Under the pieces are notes generated by a model that was not told where the DNA came from, did not search any database, and worked only from the letters and a program-made list of their open reading frames with translations. Made by a program: the position numbers and the translations under genes. Source: Pedobacter sp. B4-66 (GTDB lineage: Bacteria; Bacteroidota; Bacteroidia; Sphingobacteriales; Sphingobacteriaceae). From it: a stretch of DNA of 64,000 bases. Where the stretch lies: assembly GCF_018492665.1 (NCBI RefSeq), contig NZ_JAFVME010000006.1:615609-679608 (forward strand), in the 5' to 3' direction. This document shows, piece after piece, positions 7,756 to 16,638 of this stretch; within the stretch, counting starts at the first letter, position 1; each line of letters starts with the position of its first letter.

Positions 7756-9993
7756 TTATTTCTCCAGAAAATCCAACTCAGCGATAGCCAATGCTTTTTT
7801 GTTACCGGCAATGGTTGTTGCCTGCACCTGCACATACCTTGCTGTTACTGCCTTTTTAAAATAGTGGGTTCTGGCGGTAGGGTCATTTATTAAGTTACCA
7901 AACTCAAAGCTTTCTACAATCTCCCAATTCTTGCCGTCGTTACTAATCTGGATGATCCCTTTTTCCATCATACCATCTAAAAAGCTCTTTGGCGGCGTAT
8001 AAACAAATGCGCTTAAATTGTGTGCTGCACCCAAATCTATAGCAATTTGAAGTCTAGAATCATTAGCTTCTGAAAGCCAGTAAGTCTGTTTCTTTGCATC
8101 AAAAGCCATTGCGCCTTTATTTTTATCAGTTTCACTACTTACTGTTAATAGTTTCCAATCTTTCTTTATCAAACCAAATGTTTCAGTGGCAATACTTCCT
8201 TTATCTTTATGAGCGATAGCGATTGCTTTAATTTCACCTTTGGTTATTGAAACAGGACCAGTATATTTTTTTGATGCTGCGGTAGGCTCTGTACCATCGG
8301 TGGTATAGTAAATTTCAACCCCTTTGCCTAAATTTTCTGTGGCATTCTGACCATGCGGGTTCCATCCAAATTCATGAGTTTTTGGCGATATGGTTAATAA
8401 ACCATTAACATCTCTGTCAAACTGTAATTGAGATGGCTTTGTATGGTAATAATGGGCTTCAATTGTAGCAATGGCAGGAGATGCTCTTGATGAAAGCACT
8501 TTTAACCTAAATTTTGAGGCTGTAACCTCAGGAAAACGTAATATTCTTTTATAACCGATGTTTGTTGTCGAAGCAATTTCTTGCCATTTTCCATCAATCC
8601 AAGCCTCAAGAGTATGCTGTTCTACTCGTTCACCATGAGATGTGATTGCTTCTTGCAAAACAATTCTGTTAATGGTAACCGGTTTGCCGGTAGTAATTTC
8701 TATGCTTTTTTCAGGCTTTGCCAATAACAAATAGGTGTTTAAGCTTTTGTCCAATACTTGAGCTGGCCCTTTTGCACCGGTAAATAGATTTTTGCCGTAA
8801 GTTTCGTTAATGCGTTTACCAACTTCGGTCAATACTTTTACATCCTCTGGAGAGAATTTACCCTCGCGGTTTGGCGGAATATTAAGTAAGAAAGTAGAAT
8901 TGCCGCCAACAGCTCTTTCGTAAATATCAAAAACATCATCAGTACTACGTACTTTTTGCTTTTCGTCATCACGGTAAAACCATCCTTCTCTAATTGAGGT
9001 GTTGGTTTCTGCTTGTTGGTAATGCAAATATTTTCCTTTGTACAAATCATCTCTGCTGCCCAATGATGCTTCGGTTAAATCTGCAAAGTTGTTTGCCGTA
9101 TTAGGATTCTGTATATAAGGAATAACATTCCATTCAGTGTTTCGGGTTGCACCGGCTTCATTACCACACCAACGAATATCTTCTTTACCAAAAATAACAG
9201 CCTTAGGTGCTAAAGTATGGATCAGCTTTTTCCAGGAGGCATAATTGTATTGCTGACCACCTTTTGTTTTAGGAGTTGCTCCATCAAACCAAACCTCATC
9301 AACCTGACCATACTCCGTTAAAACTTCAAATAGTTGGTTAAGGAAATACTCATTATAATCATCTACTTCAAATTCGAATTTGGTTTTATTGGCAAAGGGT
9401 CTGCCAGAAACCTGACGTGGAATACTACGCTTAGTAACTTTGCTTAAGTTGCCGTATAAACCTGTAGGACTTTCAATCTGGAAGAGGTCGGCAGGTGATA
9501 AATAAATGCCCAGCTTTAAACCATACTTTTTGCAGGATGCTGATAGCTCTTTTAAAATGTCACCCTTCCCGTTTTCGAAACCTGTTGACATGATGCCATG
9601 TGTGGTATAGCGGCTTTGCCAAAGTACAAATCCATCATGATGCTTTACAGTTATGATCACCATTTTCATACCTGCCGCTTTCATAGATTGGCACCACTGA
9701 TCGGTATGAAGTTCCTTTAAATCGAAAACCTTGGGATCCTCTTTACCACTCCCCCATTCCATGCGGGTAAAAGTATTTGGCCCAAAGTGTATAAAGGCAA
9801 TAAATTCATTTTTCAATGCACTAAGCTGGTTAGGTGTTGGCACTACATGAGCAGCCTTGGCTATAATTGTAGCCTTTGAGTCGGTTGCAGAAACTGGAAT
9901 AGTGTTTTGCAGTTTAATTGTTCCGATGCTTTGTGCATCTGCATTTAAGTAAACAACTGCCATTAAAGCTGTTGCTATAAATATCTTTTTCAT
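7756..9993 (-). CDS. Alpha-L-fucosidase, GH29, with discoidin-like domains
   Basis: Secreted exo-hydrolase expected to release terminal L-fucose from glycans. The 745-residue protein has a signal peptide (IFIATALMAVVYLNADAQ). The GH29 barrel spans about residues 50-400: FIHFGPNTF near 66, KHHDGF at 117-122, and the nucleophile motif EVWFDGA with Asp237. C-terminal to it are a discoidin (F5/8 type C)-like domain at about 420-530, a short chitobiase-C-like segment (VEIYYTTDGTEPTAASKKY), and a second discoidin-like domain to the end. These are probably carbohydrate-binding. The gene is 102 bases upstream of the small secreted gene; an operon is possible. GH29 also contains galactosidase-like variants, so the fucose specificity is likely rather than proven. 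Confidence 0.9.
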   Translation of the reverse strand: MKKIFIATALMAVVYLNADAQSIGTIKLQNTIPVSATDSKATIIAKAAHVVPTPNQLSALKNEFIAFIHFGPNTFTRMEWGSGKEDPKVFDLKELHTDQWCQSMKAAGMKMVIITVKHHDGFVLWQSRYTTHGIMSTGFENGKGDILKELSASCKKYGLKLGIYLSPADLFQIESPTGLYGNLSKVTKRSIPRQVSGRPFANKTKFEFEVDDYNEYFLNQLFEVLTEYGQVDEVWFDGATPKTKGGQQYNYASWKKLIHTLAPKAVIFGKEDIRWCGNEAGATRNTEWNVIPYIQNPNTANNFADLTEASLGSRDDLYKGKYLHYQQAETNTSIREGWFYRDDEKQKVRSTDDVFDIYERAVGGNSTFLLNIPPNREGKFSPEDVKVLTEVGKRINETYGKNLFTGAKGPAQVLDKSLNTYLLLAKPEKSIEITTGKPVTINRIVLQEAITSHGERVEQHTLEAWIDGKWQEIASTTNIGYKRILRFPEVTASKFRLKVLSSRASPAIATIEAHYYHTKPSQLQFDRDVNGLLTISPKTHEFGWNPHGQNATENLGKGVEIYYTTDGTEPTAASKKYTGPVSITKGEIKAIAIAHKDKGSIATETFGLIKKDWKLLTVSSETDKNKGAMAFDAKKQTYWLSEANDSRLQIAIDLGAAHNLSAFVYTPPKSFLDGMMEKGIIQISNDGKNWEIVESFEFGNLINDPTARTHYFKKAVTARYVQVQATTIAGNKKALAIAELDFLEK

Positions 9994-10212
9994 TTGATTT
10001 GTCTAGAGGGATAAAAATACAATTTGTCTGGCATCAGAATACCATTCAAATTATCATCTACTTAAACTATATTATCATCTATTTATTTCCTAATAATTTT
10101 GAGATGGTTGATTTCAATGCCAATGCCCGTTCAGCTAACGACAGGGCTCCATGGTATAAACTTATCGCTACTATTTCAAGAAAAACATAGCGTAGTTGGT
10201 TAAAAGAGTGGA

Positions 10213-11511
10213 TTAAACGATTAATAGCTTTATAAAAATTGAAAATCGGGAACCAACTCCTGGATTACTTTCAAACCTTATCCTCCCACCTTGTCGCTCT
10301 ATAAACTCCTTACATAATGCCAACCCTAAACCAACTCCCCTTTCGTTGTCAGTACCATATTCTGGTTCGGAGTTAATAGAAAAAATCTTTTCCTGTTTAT
10401 CCAACGGAATTCCCTTTCCATTATCACTAACGGTTATTTTACATTCATCCGATATCACTTCAGCTTCAGTAGTAATCTGCCCTCCATACGGGGTGAATTT
10501 CACCGCATTACTGATCAGATTGCGTACTACCAGTTGGAGCATATTAACATCAGCAATAACTTCCAATTCATGCGGAATATAATAATTCAGGGATATATCT
10601 TTTTTCAAGGCATGTATCCTTTCCATCTCAATTGTCCCCTGTAATGTTGTAAACAAGTTTACAACCACTAGATTTACATTTGGCCCTTCCATTTGAGATT
10701 TAGACCAATGCAACAAATTGGAAAGCATTTCCATAGTATTGTTAGTAGATTTTAGCAATGCTTTTTCTAACACTAATCGGTCTTCGGGCTCCAACACACC
10801 TGCATTTAGTAACGCCAGATAGCTTTGTACGTTCATGAGAGGAGTTCTCATATCGTGTGAAATAATAGACATTAGCGTTTGAATTGCTATTGTCTTTTCC
10901 TCGGTAGCTTTTCGTTCTTTATCATAACTCCGTCTCATGAATTTAATGACAATATAAATTGTGACTACCGGTATAGGAAATGCAGTAATCCGATCGATAA
11001 ACTGCCCTCTACCCTCAGTAAATGGATATTTCACCAAAGAAGGGTAATAATACTCTATGATATGAAGTATCAGGAAGCACAATAAATAGACAATTAACCA
11101 TTTGATGTGTTGCCGATACGGAGAAATTGCAAATACCAATAGCAGATAAGCAGGCCATATCAGGTCAGTAGATCCATTGATTCCTGAATTAGAAAAGTAA
11201 TTAACACCTAAAAGTAAAACACCTACTAAACCGAATAACGCGCTATTGTGTGCTTTTCCACGAAATCTGGAATAATAGTACTGCTGCAAAAAGAACAAGC
11301 CAATTAGAAAAGTTGACACCGCTGCCACATACAGATGTGCATATATATTATAAGGCACATATACACAAGCCAAAGCGATCAAACTAATGCTTATAGAATG
11401 AAATATTCTACTTTCTAAAGAAAACTTTAATGGACTACCTATCAACTCAGCCCAGAAAGCCTTATTTTTTGAAAAGTGATCATTAAGAATGCTGAAGTTA
11501 ATTTTTTGCAT
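10213..11511 (-). CDS. Membrane sensor histidine kinase (orphan)
   Basis: A 432-residue kinase. Residues about 36-195 hold five to six membrane helices with short loops and no obvious extracytoplasmic sensor domain, so the signal may be sensed in the membrane. A HisKA dimerisation domain follows with phospho-acceptor His219 (SIISHDMRTPL), then a HATPase domain with N-box LVVRNLISNAVKF, G1 DNGKGIPL, and a G2 region GVGLGLALCKEFIERQGG. The protein ends just after the ATPase domain, so it has no receiver. No response regulator gene is adjacent; neighbours are a fucosidase and a glycosyltransferase, both also minus. Its partner must be elsewhere. Confidence 0.9.
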   Translation of the reverse strand: MQKINFSILNDHFSKNKAFWAELIGSPLKFSLESRIFHSISISLIALACVYVPYNIYAHLYVAAVSTFLIGLFFLQQYYYSRFRGKAHNSALFGLVGVLLLGVNYFSNSGINGSTDLIWPAYLLLVFAISPYRQHIKWLIVYLLCFLILHIIEYYYPSLVKYPFTEGRGQFIDRITAFPIPVVTIYIVIKFMRRSYDKERKATEEKTIAIQTLMSIISHDMRTPLMNVQSYLALLNAGVLEPEDRLVLEKALLKSTNNTMEMLSNLLHWSKSQMEGPNVNLVVVNLFTTLQGTIEMERIHALKKDISLNYYIPHELEVIADVNMLQLVVRNLISNAVKFTPYGGQITTEAEVISDECKITVSDNGKGIPLDKQEKIFSINSEPEYGTDNERGVGLGLALCKEFIERQGGRIRFESNPGVGSRFSIFIKLLIV

Positions 11512-11562
11512 GAAGAAATATAAGCTTTCTATACAGAAATGAAGGAATAAAATTCAGTATCA

Positions 11563-12699
11563 CTAGTCACTTCTTTTTTTCAGCTCTTTGAGCGAGTAAA
11601 AACTATCTCTCCAGATAATTCCATTCTGGGACAATGTCTTATAGGTAGACTTTAGGATGATATAGGTCATTACCCCTCCTGCAAAAGCAATTACTAAAAA
11701 ATCCCACCACTGCTTGCGTGTCGGTTTAAACCACATCAACAACCATTGCAATGCCAAAATAGCCAGTCCAACCAAAAGGCACCAGCGGTTTCCAGACAGC
11801 AATGTTGCAGGTAGAGGAAAAGTAAATACAAGAAATGTACTGATTGCAGTCCCCATGGCTTTAAATGGATTATAGTCAAATACTGAGAACATATTTTTCA
11901 TCAGCCCATTAGTAAATTCACCTATACTGGTATACCATTCCAATCCGATTTGGTCTTCTCCATAAAGCACATCCTGACTAAATCCCGAACTCTTGATCAA
12001 CCTGCCCAGTTGCAGGTCATCATCAGGTCTTAGCTTGATTCGGGAATGAGTCCCGGCATGTTGATAGGAACTGCGCTTCACCAAGTTAAAAGCTCCAATA
12101 CCCATATGAGCATCTGAATTTGGATTTCTGGCTTCCCAGGGTTTCTGTCGAACTTCCAGCATAATAAAAAAAGTTTGCAGGATGCTCCTTAGCAACAACG
12201 AGCGCGATCTGACCTCAGGGAAAATAGTGAGATGATCAAGCGAATGTTCAGTAACGTAATGCATTGATCTACTGAGAACGTCTTTGTCAAAAACGATATC
12301 TGCATCAGTAAACAAAAGCCATTCTGAATCGGTGCAAAGGTAGCCCTGCTGTAACGCATGGTTTTTGCCGAGCCAGCCAGATGGCAACTCGCTCACTACT
12401 CTAACAGATAAATGTGGGTATTGCCCAGTAAAGCTATCCAAAATAGTCTGCGTCTGGTCAGTAGAACGGTCATTCACTACCATCACCTGGTAATTTGGAT
12501 AATCTAAACTACACACACTTTTTAGTGCTTCTGCCAGATTATCCTCCTCGTTACGTACAGCAATCACAACCGCAACAGTAGGTAAAATCTTAGCTAAAGG
12601 CTGGTCCTTTAAAAAGCGAATCTTCCTTGTATTTATTAAAAGGAGAATGACTAAAGCAACCCAAAAAATCAGGATTGCCAACAAGTAATAAAATAACAT
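11563..12699 (-). CDS. Family 2 glycosyltransferase, membrane-associated
   Basis: A 378-residue GT2 enzyme. One N-terminal helix (LFYYLLAILIFWVALVILLLI) precedes the GT-A fold: VIAVRNEEDNLAEAL near 45, VVNDRSTDQT near 74, DAD motif in LLFTDADIVF near 128, and a catalytic-base region RPDDDLQLGRLIKSSGF near 224. Three further C-terminal helices lie at about 280-360. The architecture is like hopanoid- or carotenoid-associated glycosyltransferases (HpnB/CrtQ-like), which transfer sugar to a lipid acceptor. The acceptor here is unknown and no hopanoid or carotenoid genes are nearby. The gene lies between the orphan kinase and a TPR lipoprotein, with gaps of about 50-65 bases. Confidence 0.83.
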   Translation of the reverse strand: MLFYYLLAILIFWVALVILLLINTRKIRFLKDQPLAKILPTVAVVIAVRNEEDNLAEALKSVCSLDYPNYQVMVVNDRSTDQTQTILDSFTGQYPHLSVRVVSELPSGWLGKNHALQQGYLCTDSEWLLFTDADIVFDKDVLSRSMHYVTEHSLDHLTIFPEVRSRSLLLRSILQTFFIMLEVRQKPWEARNPNSDAHMGIGAFNLVKRSSYQHAGTHSRIKLRPDDDLQLGRLIKSSGFSQDVLYGEDQIGLEWYTSIGEFTNGLMKNMFSVFDYNPFKAMGTAISTFLVFTFPLPATLLSGNRWCLLVGLAILALQWLLMWFKPTRKQWWDFLVIAFAGGVMTYIILKSTYKTLSQNGIIWRDSFYSLKELKKRSD

Positions 12700-12763
12700 A
12701 ATTAAAATTTACAAAAAAATAGTGGGTTGTATAGCAGGTTAGTGTTTGCGTTGGCAAGCTTTC

Positions 12764-14494
12764 TCATTCCATTATTTCCGATGAAGAAGTAAGTGAAAAA
12801 TCTGCATATTGCCAAGCTTTATCCAAAACCTTTTTGGTTTTTTCTGCCTGATTGATTTTGTTTTGCTTTAGCTGGGATTTGTATAACCCTGCTAGTGCCC
12901 AGCCGTTCTTTTTCCAGGTTAATAAATCCTGCAGGTATATTTTCTCAGCTTCACTGTATTTACCTACATTGAGCAATACTGCTCCCAGATGATGCCTAAC
13001 CGAGAAGAACCAATCTGGAGGTTCGTTGTAATTGAGCTTATCTTCAAGAGCGACAGCTTCTTTGAGTAGAGTGATCGCCTGGTCTGTTTGTTTTTCTTTT
13101 ACAGCGATTCCTGCCTGCAATACTTTCGAGGCAATTTGCACCAAGTCAGCCGTTGTATTGATATTCCATATGGTTAAATCTTGCAGCATAGTGTCAACAA
13201 CAAGGGCTGAGAGTGCCTTCATTTCTTTTCGTGCATTCACTACCTCCTTTTTCCCAAGATAAGCCATCCCTTTTGCATAATGCCAGATGGCCTTAGGATA
13301 TACCAGATCTTTGGGCGGAAGCGGCAGGGAAAGTATTGTATCCCACATGGACAGTTTTACCGCCACGTAGTAAGGAATAGTATAATAGTGCTGCAAAGTA
13401 CCCCAATCGGACTGTCGCATAATGTCTTTTGCAGTATGTTTCTGCACCTGCAAGGCAGCCTGCCATGCCAAGGAAGAATTTCCTTCCAGTGTGGCCGTGG
13501 CAGCCAGAAAGTGATAATTATGCGGATAATAGGCAAGCGGGTACACACCCTGAGCATGGCAAACCGTGCTATAAATGCTATCTGTTTTAACCGCATTGAT
13601 ATTTGACAAAGAACCCAAATGATAATCGCCTGTATTGATATAAATATGGGAAGGCATATGCACAAGATGGCCTGAGCCAGGCACCAGTGTATCCAACAGA
13701 TGGGCACTTGACATAGCTTTTTCAGGACTGATGGAAGATTCCATCGCATGGATATAAAAATGGTGTGCACCCGGGTGGCGTGAATTGATCTTGATGAGAT
13801 GCTCCAATACCGTCACAAGTTCTGGCGTCCATGGCTGTGGTGCTTTTGTCTTCTTTTGATATAAATCCCAAGGATGCAGGTTCATTAATGACTCAGCATA
13901 CAGTGCGCCAATGTCCGGATCAGAAGGATACTGGCGGTATACTTTTTTCATAGCTGCTGCATAAGCTATATCAAGTGGTCTGCGATCAGGAGGTGGTTGT
14001 ACAGCATAGCGGGTAGCCAACGCCGCTATGAGTGCTTTTTCTTTGGGTGTACAGTTATGGGCGAGTTGCTGTGCCTTAAAAGCTGCGTCGTATGCACGTT
14101 GAAAATTATCTTTTTCCATACCCCCGTTGTAATTGGGTCCCAACACATAGGCAAATCCCCAATAAGCCATAGCACAGGTCGAGTCCAACCGCATCGCTTC
14201 ATAGAACGACCTTGCAGCTTCGGCATGGTTAAATCCGTAGGCCAACATCATCCCCTGATTGAAATAATCCTGTACCTGCTGGTCTGCAGTTGAAATCTTA
14301 AAATTAATTCCCTGAAGTCCACTCAGCATAGGTGCCTTGCGACCTGAACTATACCAGTCTTTGTCGTTGGTAGCGCGGCTGTAGCAGACAGCCACCTGTG
14401 CTGGATTTACAGCTGATTCCTTTTGCTTTGATGAGTTGCCGTTATTGCATGACAAAAGAAAAAGGAAAGCCAGGAGAAAAAAGATATGTTTCAT
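12764..14494 (-). CDS. TPR-repeat lipoprotein
   Basis: A 576-residue predicted lipoprotein with signal FFLLAFLFLLSC and lipobox Cys16. The rest is helical and repeat-like. TPR-type segments include QGMMLAYGFNHAEAARSFYEAMRLD near 88, a stretch around ALIAALATRYA, and the C-terminal AVLLNVGKYSEAEKIYLQDL. Proteins of this shape are common in Bacteroidota and other phyla; none that I can name has a defined activity. A run around HHFYIHAMESS and VHMPSHIYINTGDYH is His-rich, and could in principle bind a metal or heme, but no CxxCH is present. It lies 97 bases downstream of the lipid-binding lipoprotein gene and may belong to the susCD transcript. Confidence 0.75.
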   Translation of the reverse strand: MKHIFFLLAFLFLLSCNNGNSSKQKESAVNPAQVAVCYSRATNDKDWYSSGRKAPMLSGLQGINFKISTADQQVQDYFNQGMMLAYGFNHAEAARSFYEAMRLDSTCAMAYWGFAYVLGPNYNGGMEKDNFQRAYDAAFKAQQLAHNCTPKEKALIAALATRYAVQPPPDRRPLDIAYAAAMKKVYRQYPSDPDIGALYAESLMNLHPWDLYQKKTKAPQPWTPELVTVLEHLIKINSRHPGAHHFYIHAMESSISPEKAMSSAHLLDTLVPGSGHLVHMPSHIYINTGDYHLGSLSNINAVKTDSIYSTVCHAQGVYPLAYYPHNYHFLAATATLEGNSSLAWQAALQVQKHTAKDIMRQSDWGTLQHYYTIPYYVAVKLSMWDTILSLPLPPKDLVYPKAIWHYAKGMAYLGKKEVVNARKEMKALSALVVDTMLQDLTIWNINTTADLVQIASKVLQAGIAVKEKQTDQAITLLKEAVALEDKLNYNEPPDWFFSVRHHLGAVLLNVGKYSEAEKIYLQDLLTWKKNGWALAGLYKSQLKQNKINQAEKTKKVLDKAWQYADFSLTSSSEIME

Positions 14495-14591
14495 ACCGAG
14501 CAGTTTTTATTCAACAGAAACAACGATTAAATATAATAAAAATGAATCGATATTTCAATTGGTTGATTGAAATCAGCAACCAAGAGGTTTA

Positions 14592-15086
14592 TTATGGCCT
14601 ATCCTCCACAAATCCGGTTTTATGTCTTCCTGTTACTTTGAACGTAGCACCATCAATATTCAGATCAAATGTGATTGAATCGGTTGGTGTACCAGATCCG
14701 GGACCAACAGTACCATTGGTGATGATCCGGCCATTTGACACACTGAAACTGGTGTAAACGGCTCCAGCTCCACTGTTACTAACATTTGATGCAGAGAAAG
14801 TCTGACTCGCAAGATCTACATTGATCTTTCCTTTAATTGCTATGTTCTTTGTTCCGGCTCTGAGGGATGTACTTTGAATCCAAAACTGCGTTGCACTATT
14901 GTCTGCAGTATTGAAACTATACAAAGTATAACGTCTTGTAGAATTGTCGACAGATACATGCCAGTCACCAGACATTTTTTCCATTTTAGTTCCTCCGTAA
15001 TCTACATCCTTTTTGCAACCGGTATAAAAGACCACTGCCGTAAGCGTTAACATTAACGTCAATATTTTATTATGCTTAGTTTTCAT
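14592..15086 (-). CDS. Small lipoprotein, lipid-binding putative hydrolase type (PF12888-like)
   Basis: A 164-residue lipoprotein (signal LTLMLTLTAVVFYTGC, Cys24, then KKDVDYG). The body is beta-rich and follows the pattern of the Bacteroidota 'lipid-binding putative hydrolase' family: an early GDWHVSVD segment, a central FWIQSTSLRAGTKNIAIKGK, and a late ITNGTVGPGSGTPTDSITFD ending in TGRHKTGF. It starts 23 bases after the susD-like stop, so it is the third gene of the SusC/SusD operon. It takes the place usually held by a SusE-like surface lipoprotein. The family name comes from fold similarity; no catalytic activity is established. Confidence 0.75.
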   Translation of the reverse strand: MKTKHNKILTLMLTLTAVVFYTGCKKDVDYGGTKMEKMSGDWHVSVDNSTRRYTLYSFNTADNSATQFWIQSTSLRAGTKNIAIKGKINVDLASQTFSASNVSNSGAGAVYTSFSVSNGRIITNGTVGPGSGTPTDSITFDLNIDGATFKVTGRHKTGFVEDRP

Positions 15087-15109
15087 TTGAATTTCTTTTG
15101 TTTAAAAAA

Positions 15110-16615
15110 TTATTTCCCCCACCAAACTTTGGTGTAAATCGGCACCTCAGCCGGTGTATTGGTATTTCTACTTTTTTCATAGTCTGGATAAACTAACCTT
15201 CTGGGGAAATTTCCTTCACCGGTAACACCCCTGGATGCATACACTAAAGTACCTGGTTGATAGCCCGGCTCTGTTGAATACACTGGACTAATTTTTGGAT
15301 ATCCCGTTCTGTTTTGTTCAAAAAAAGCTTCCAAAGCGTGGGAACCAAATAGTGAAGCCCACTTCTGAACAATTATCTTCTCTATTTTTGTCTCGAGATT
15401 AGCATTTTTAGGATATTTATATGGACCGGCCAACAAATCTGTCGGACTAGCTAAGCCCAAACTTGTGAATGCAGCTATTACCCCATCGTTGTACTTTGAT
15501 TCTGCGTTATCACCTCCGTAATAGCGTTCCAAAAACTCTGCCTGCATAAAACAAGACTCTGCCTTGGTGATGAACCAAACGGGGGCTGTAGGCGCAATAA
15601 CGGGAACTACAGCGTCGAAATATTCGGGATGGTTACTTTGATTCCAAAAATCACCTTGATTAATTGCAGGAACAGGACTATCTACTCCAAAATAAACCTG
15701 GGCGCGGGGATCAGCGTTTTGCTCCAGCCAGCTTACCAGTGTTACACTCGCTTTCAGGTTATCTGTTGTATTCAGTCTTCTGAAATTATATTCAAACAAA
15801 GGGTTGCTTTTATTAGGAACATTCTGATACCCGGACACGCCTGCATTGGTGTTTAGAAAATTAGTATCTCCATCATACATTGCGGTGATACCGGCCTCAG
15901 CTTCGGCGGGCTTTACATACGCCATTCTTAAGTACATTTTGAGTTTTAAGGTATTCGCAAATCTTTCCCAGTTTTCCATTTGGTCTTCAAAGGAAGCATT
16001 CCCATTGTCTCCAAAAACCAGATCGATCCTGGTATCCGTAGCGAGATGCGGTGTATTCAGGAAATCCTTGGCCAGGGCTGCATCGATCTCTTGAATCAAT
16101 GATTTGTAAATGGTATATCCATCGTCAAATTTGGGTTGCAAAAATGTGCCTACTTTTAAGGCTTCTGTATAGGGAACTTTATCAAATAAATCTACAAGAA
16201 CCTGATAGGTATAGGCGCGCATGACTGTAGCCATGAGATTGTAGCGCCAATCCTTAGCAGCAACAGCTTTCTCAATTGCCAGCTGGTAATCTGCCAGTGC
16301 TCCCGAATAAAGCTCCTGATATGGCCCATTGATAAAAGCTGAAGAATTAGGAACATCATAGGTGTCTACCGAGATGTATTGACTTGAGGAGTTGTTTTGT
16401 GTCCAATACTGAGCCCATAGTCCACCAACAATCGACAAATCCCCACCTACTCTTCCTGCTGTTGAAACTACCCCAGAAGGAATCAGCGATTCCGCATTTG
16501 CTTTTTCAACCAATGGGTTATTGGGATCTATATTTATATCCAACTTGTTGCACCCGGTACTTGCTATGAATCCTGCAAGTAAAAATGCGATAATGACTTT
16601 ATTTAAATTTTTCAT
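15110..16615 (-). CDS. SusD/RagB-family nutrient-binding lipoprotein (SusD-like_2)
   Basis: Surface lipoprotein that captures substrate and caps the SusC channel. About 501 residues from the ATG at 16615 (MKNLNKVIIAFLLAGFIASTGC), with the lipidated Cys at about 22 followed by NKLDINIDPNNP. The latter segment is typical of the SusD-like_2 branch, as are YQELYSGALADYQLAIEKA, MKMYLRMAYVKPAEA-type helices, TKAESCFMQAEFLERYYGG and PRRLVYPDYEKSRNT near the C-terminus. It follows the susC-like gene by 23 bases. In this branch the substrate is often not a simple polysaccharide, and no glycoside hydrolase lies in the operon, so the nutrient is unknown. Confidence 0.92.
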   Translation of the reverse strand: MKNLNKVIIAFLLAGFIASTGCNKLDINIDPNNPLVEKANAESLIPSGVVSTAGRVGGDLSIVGGLWAQYWTQNNSSSQYISVDTYDVPNSSAFINGPYQELYSGALADYQLAIEKAVAAKDWRYNLMATVMRAYTYQVLVDLFDKVPYTEALKVGTFLQPKFDDGYTIYKSLIQEIDAALAKDFLNTPHLATDTRIDLVFGDNGNASFEDQMENWERFANTLKLKMYLRMAYVKPAEAEAGITAMYDGDTNFLNTNAGVSGYQNVPNKSNPLFEYNFRRLNTTDNLKASVTLVSWLEQNADPRAQVYFGVDSPVPAINQGDFWNQSNHPEYFDAVVPVIAPTAPVWFITKAESCFMQAEFLERYYGGDNAESKYNDGVIAAFTSLGLASPTDLLAGPYKYPKNANLETKIEKIIVQKWASLFGSHALEAFFEQNRTGYPKISPVYSTEPGYQPGTLVYASRGVTGEGNFPRRLVYPDYEKSRNTNTPAEVPIYTKVWWGK

Positions 16616-16638
16616 TTGTATACACAATTAAATGATGA

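Noticed and set aside
13357..13770. Long antisense frame of 137 codons inside the TPR lipoprotein gene
   Set aside because: It shares its bases with the conserved TPR gene and its translation is a mixture of Cys, Ile and Trp typical of a shadow frame.
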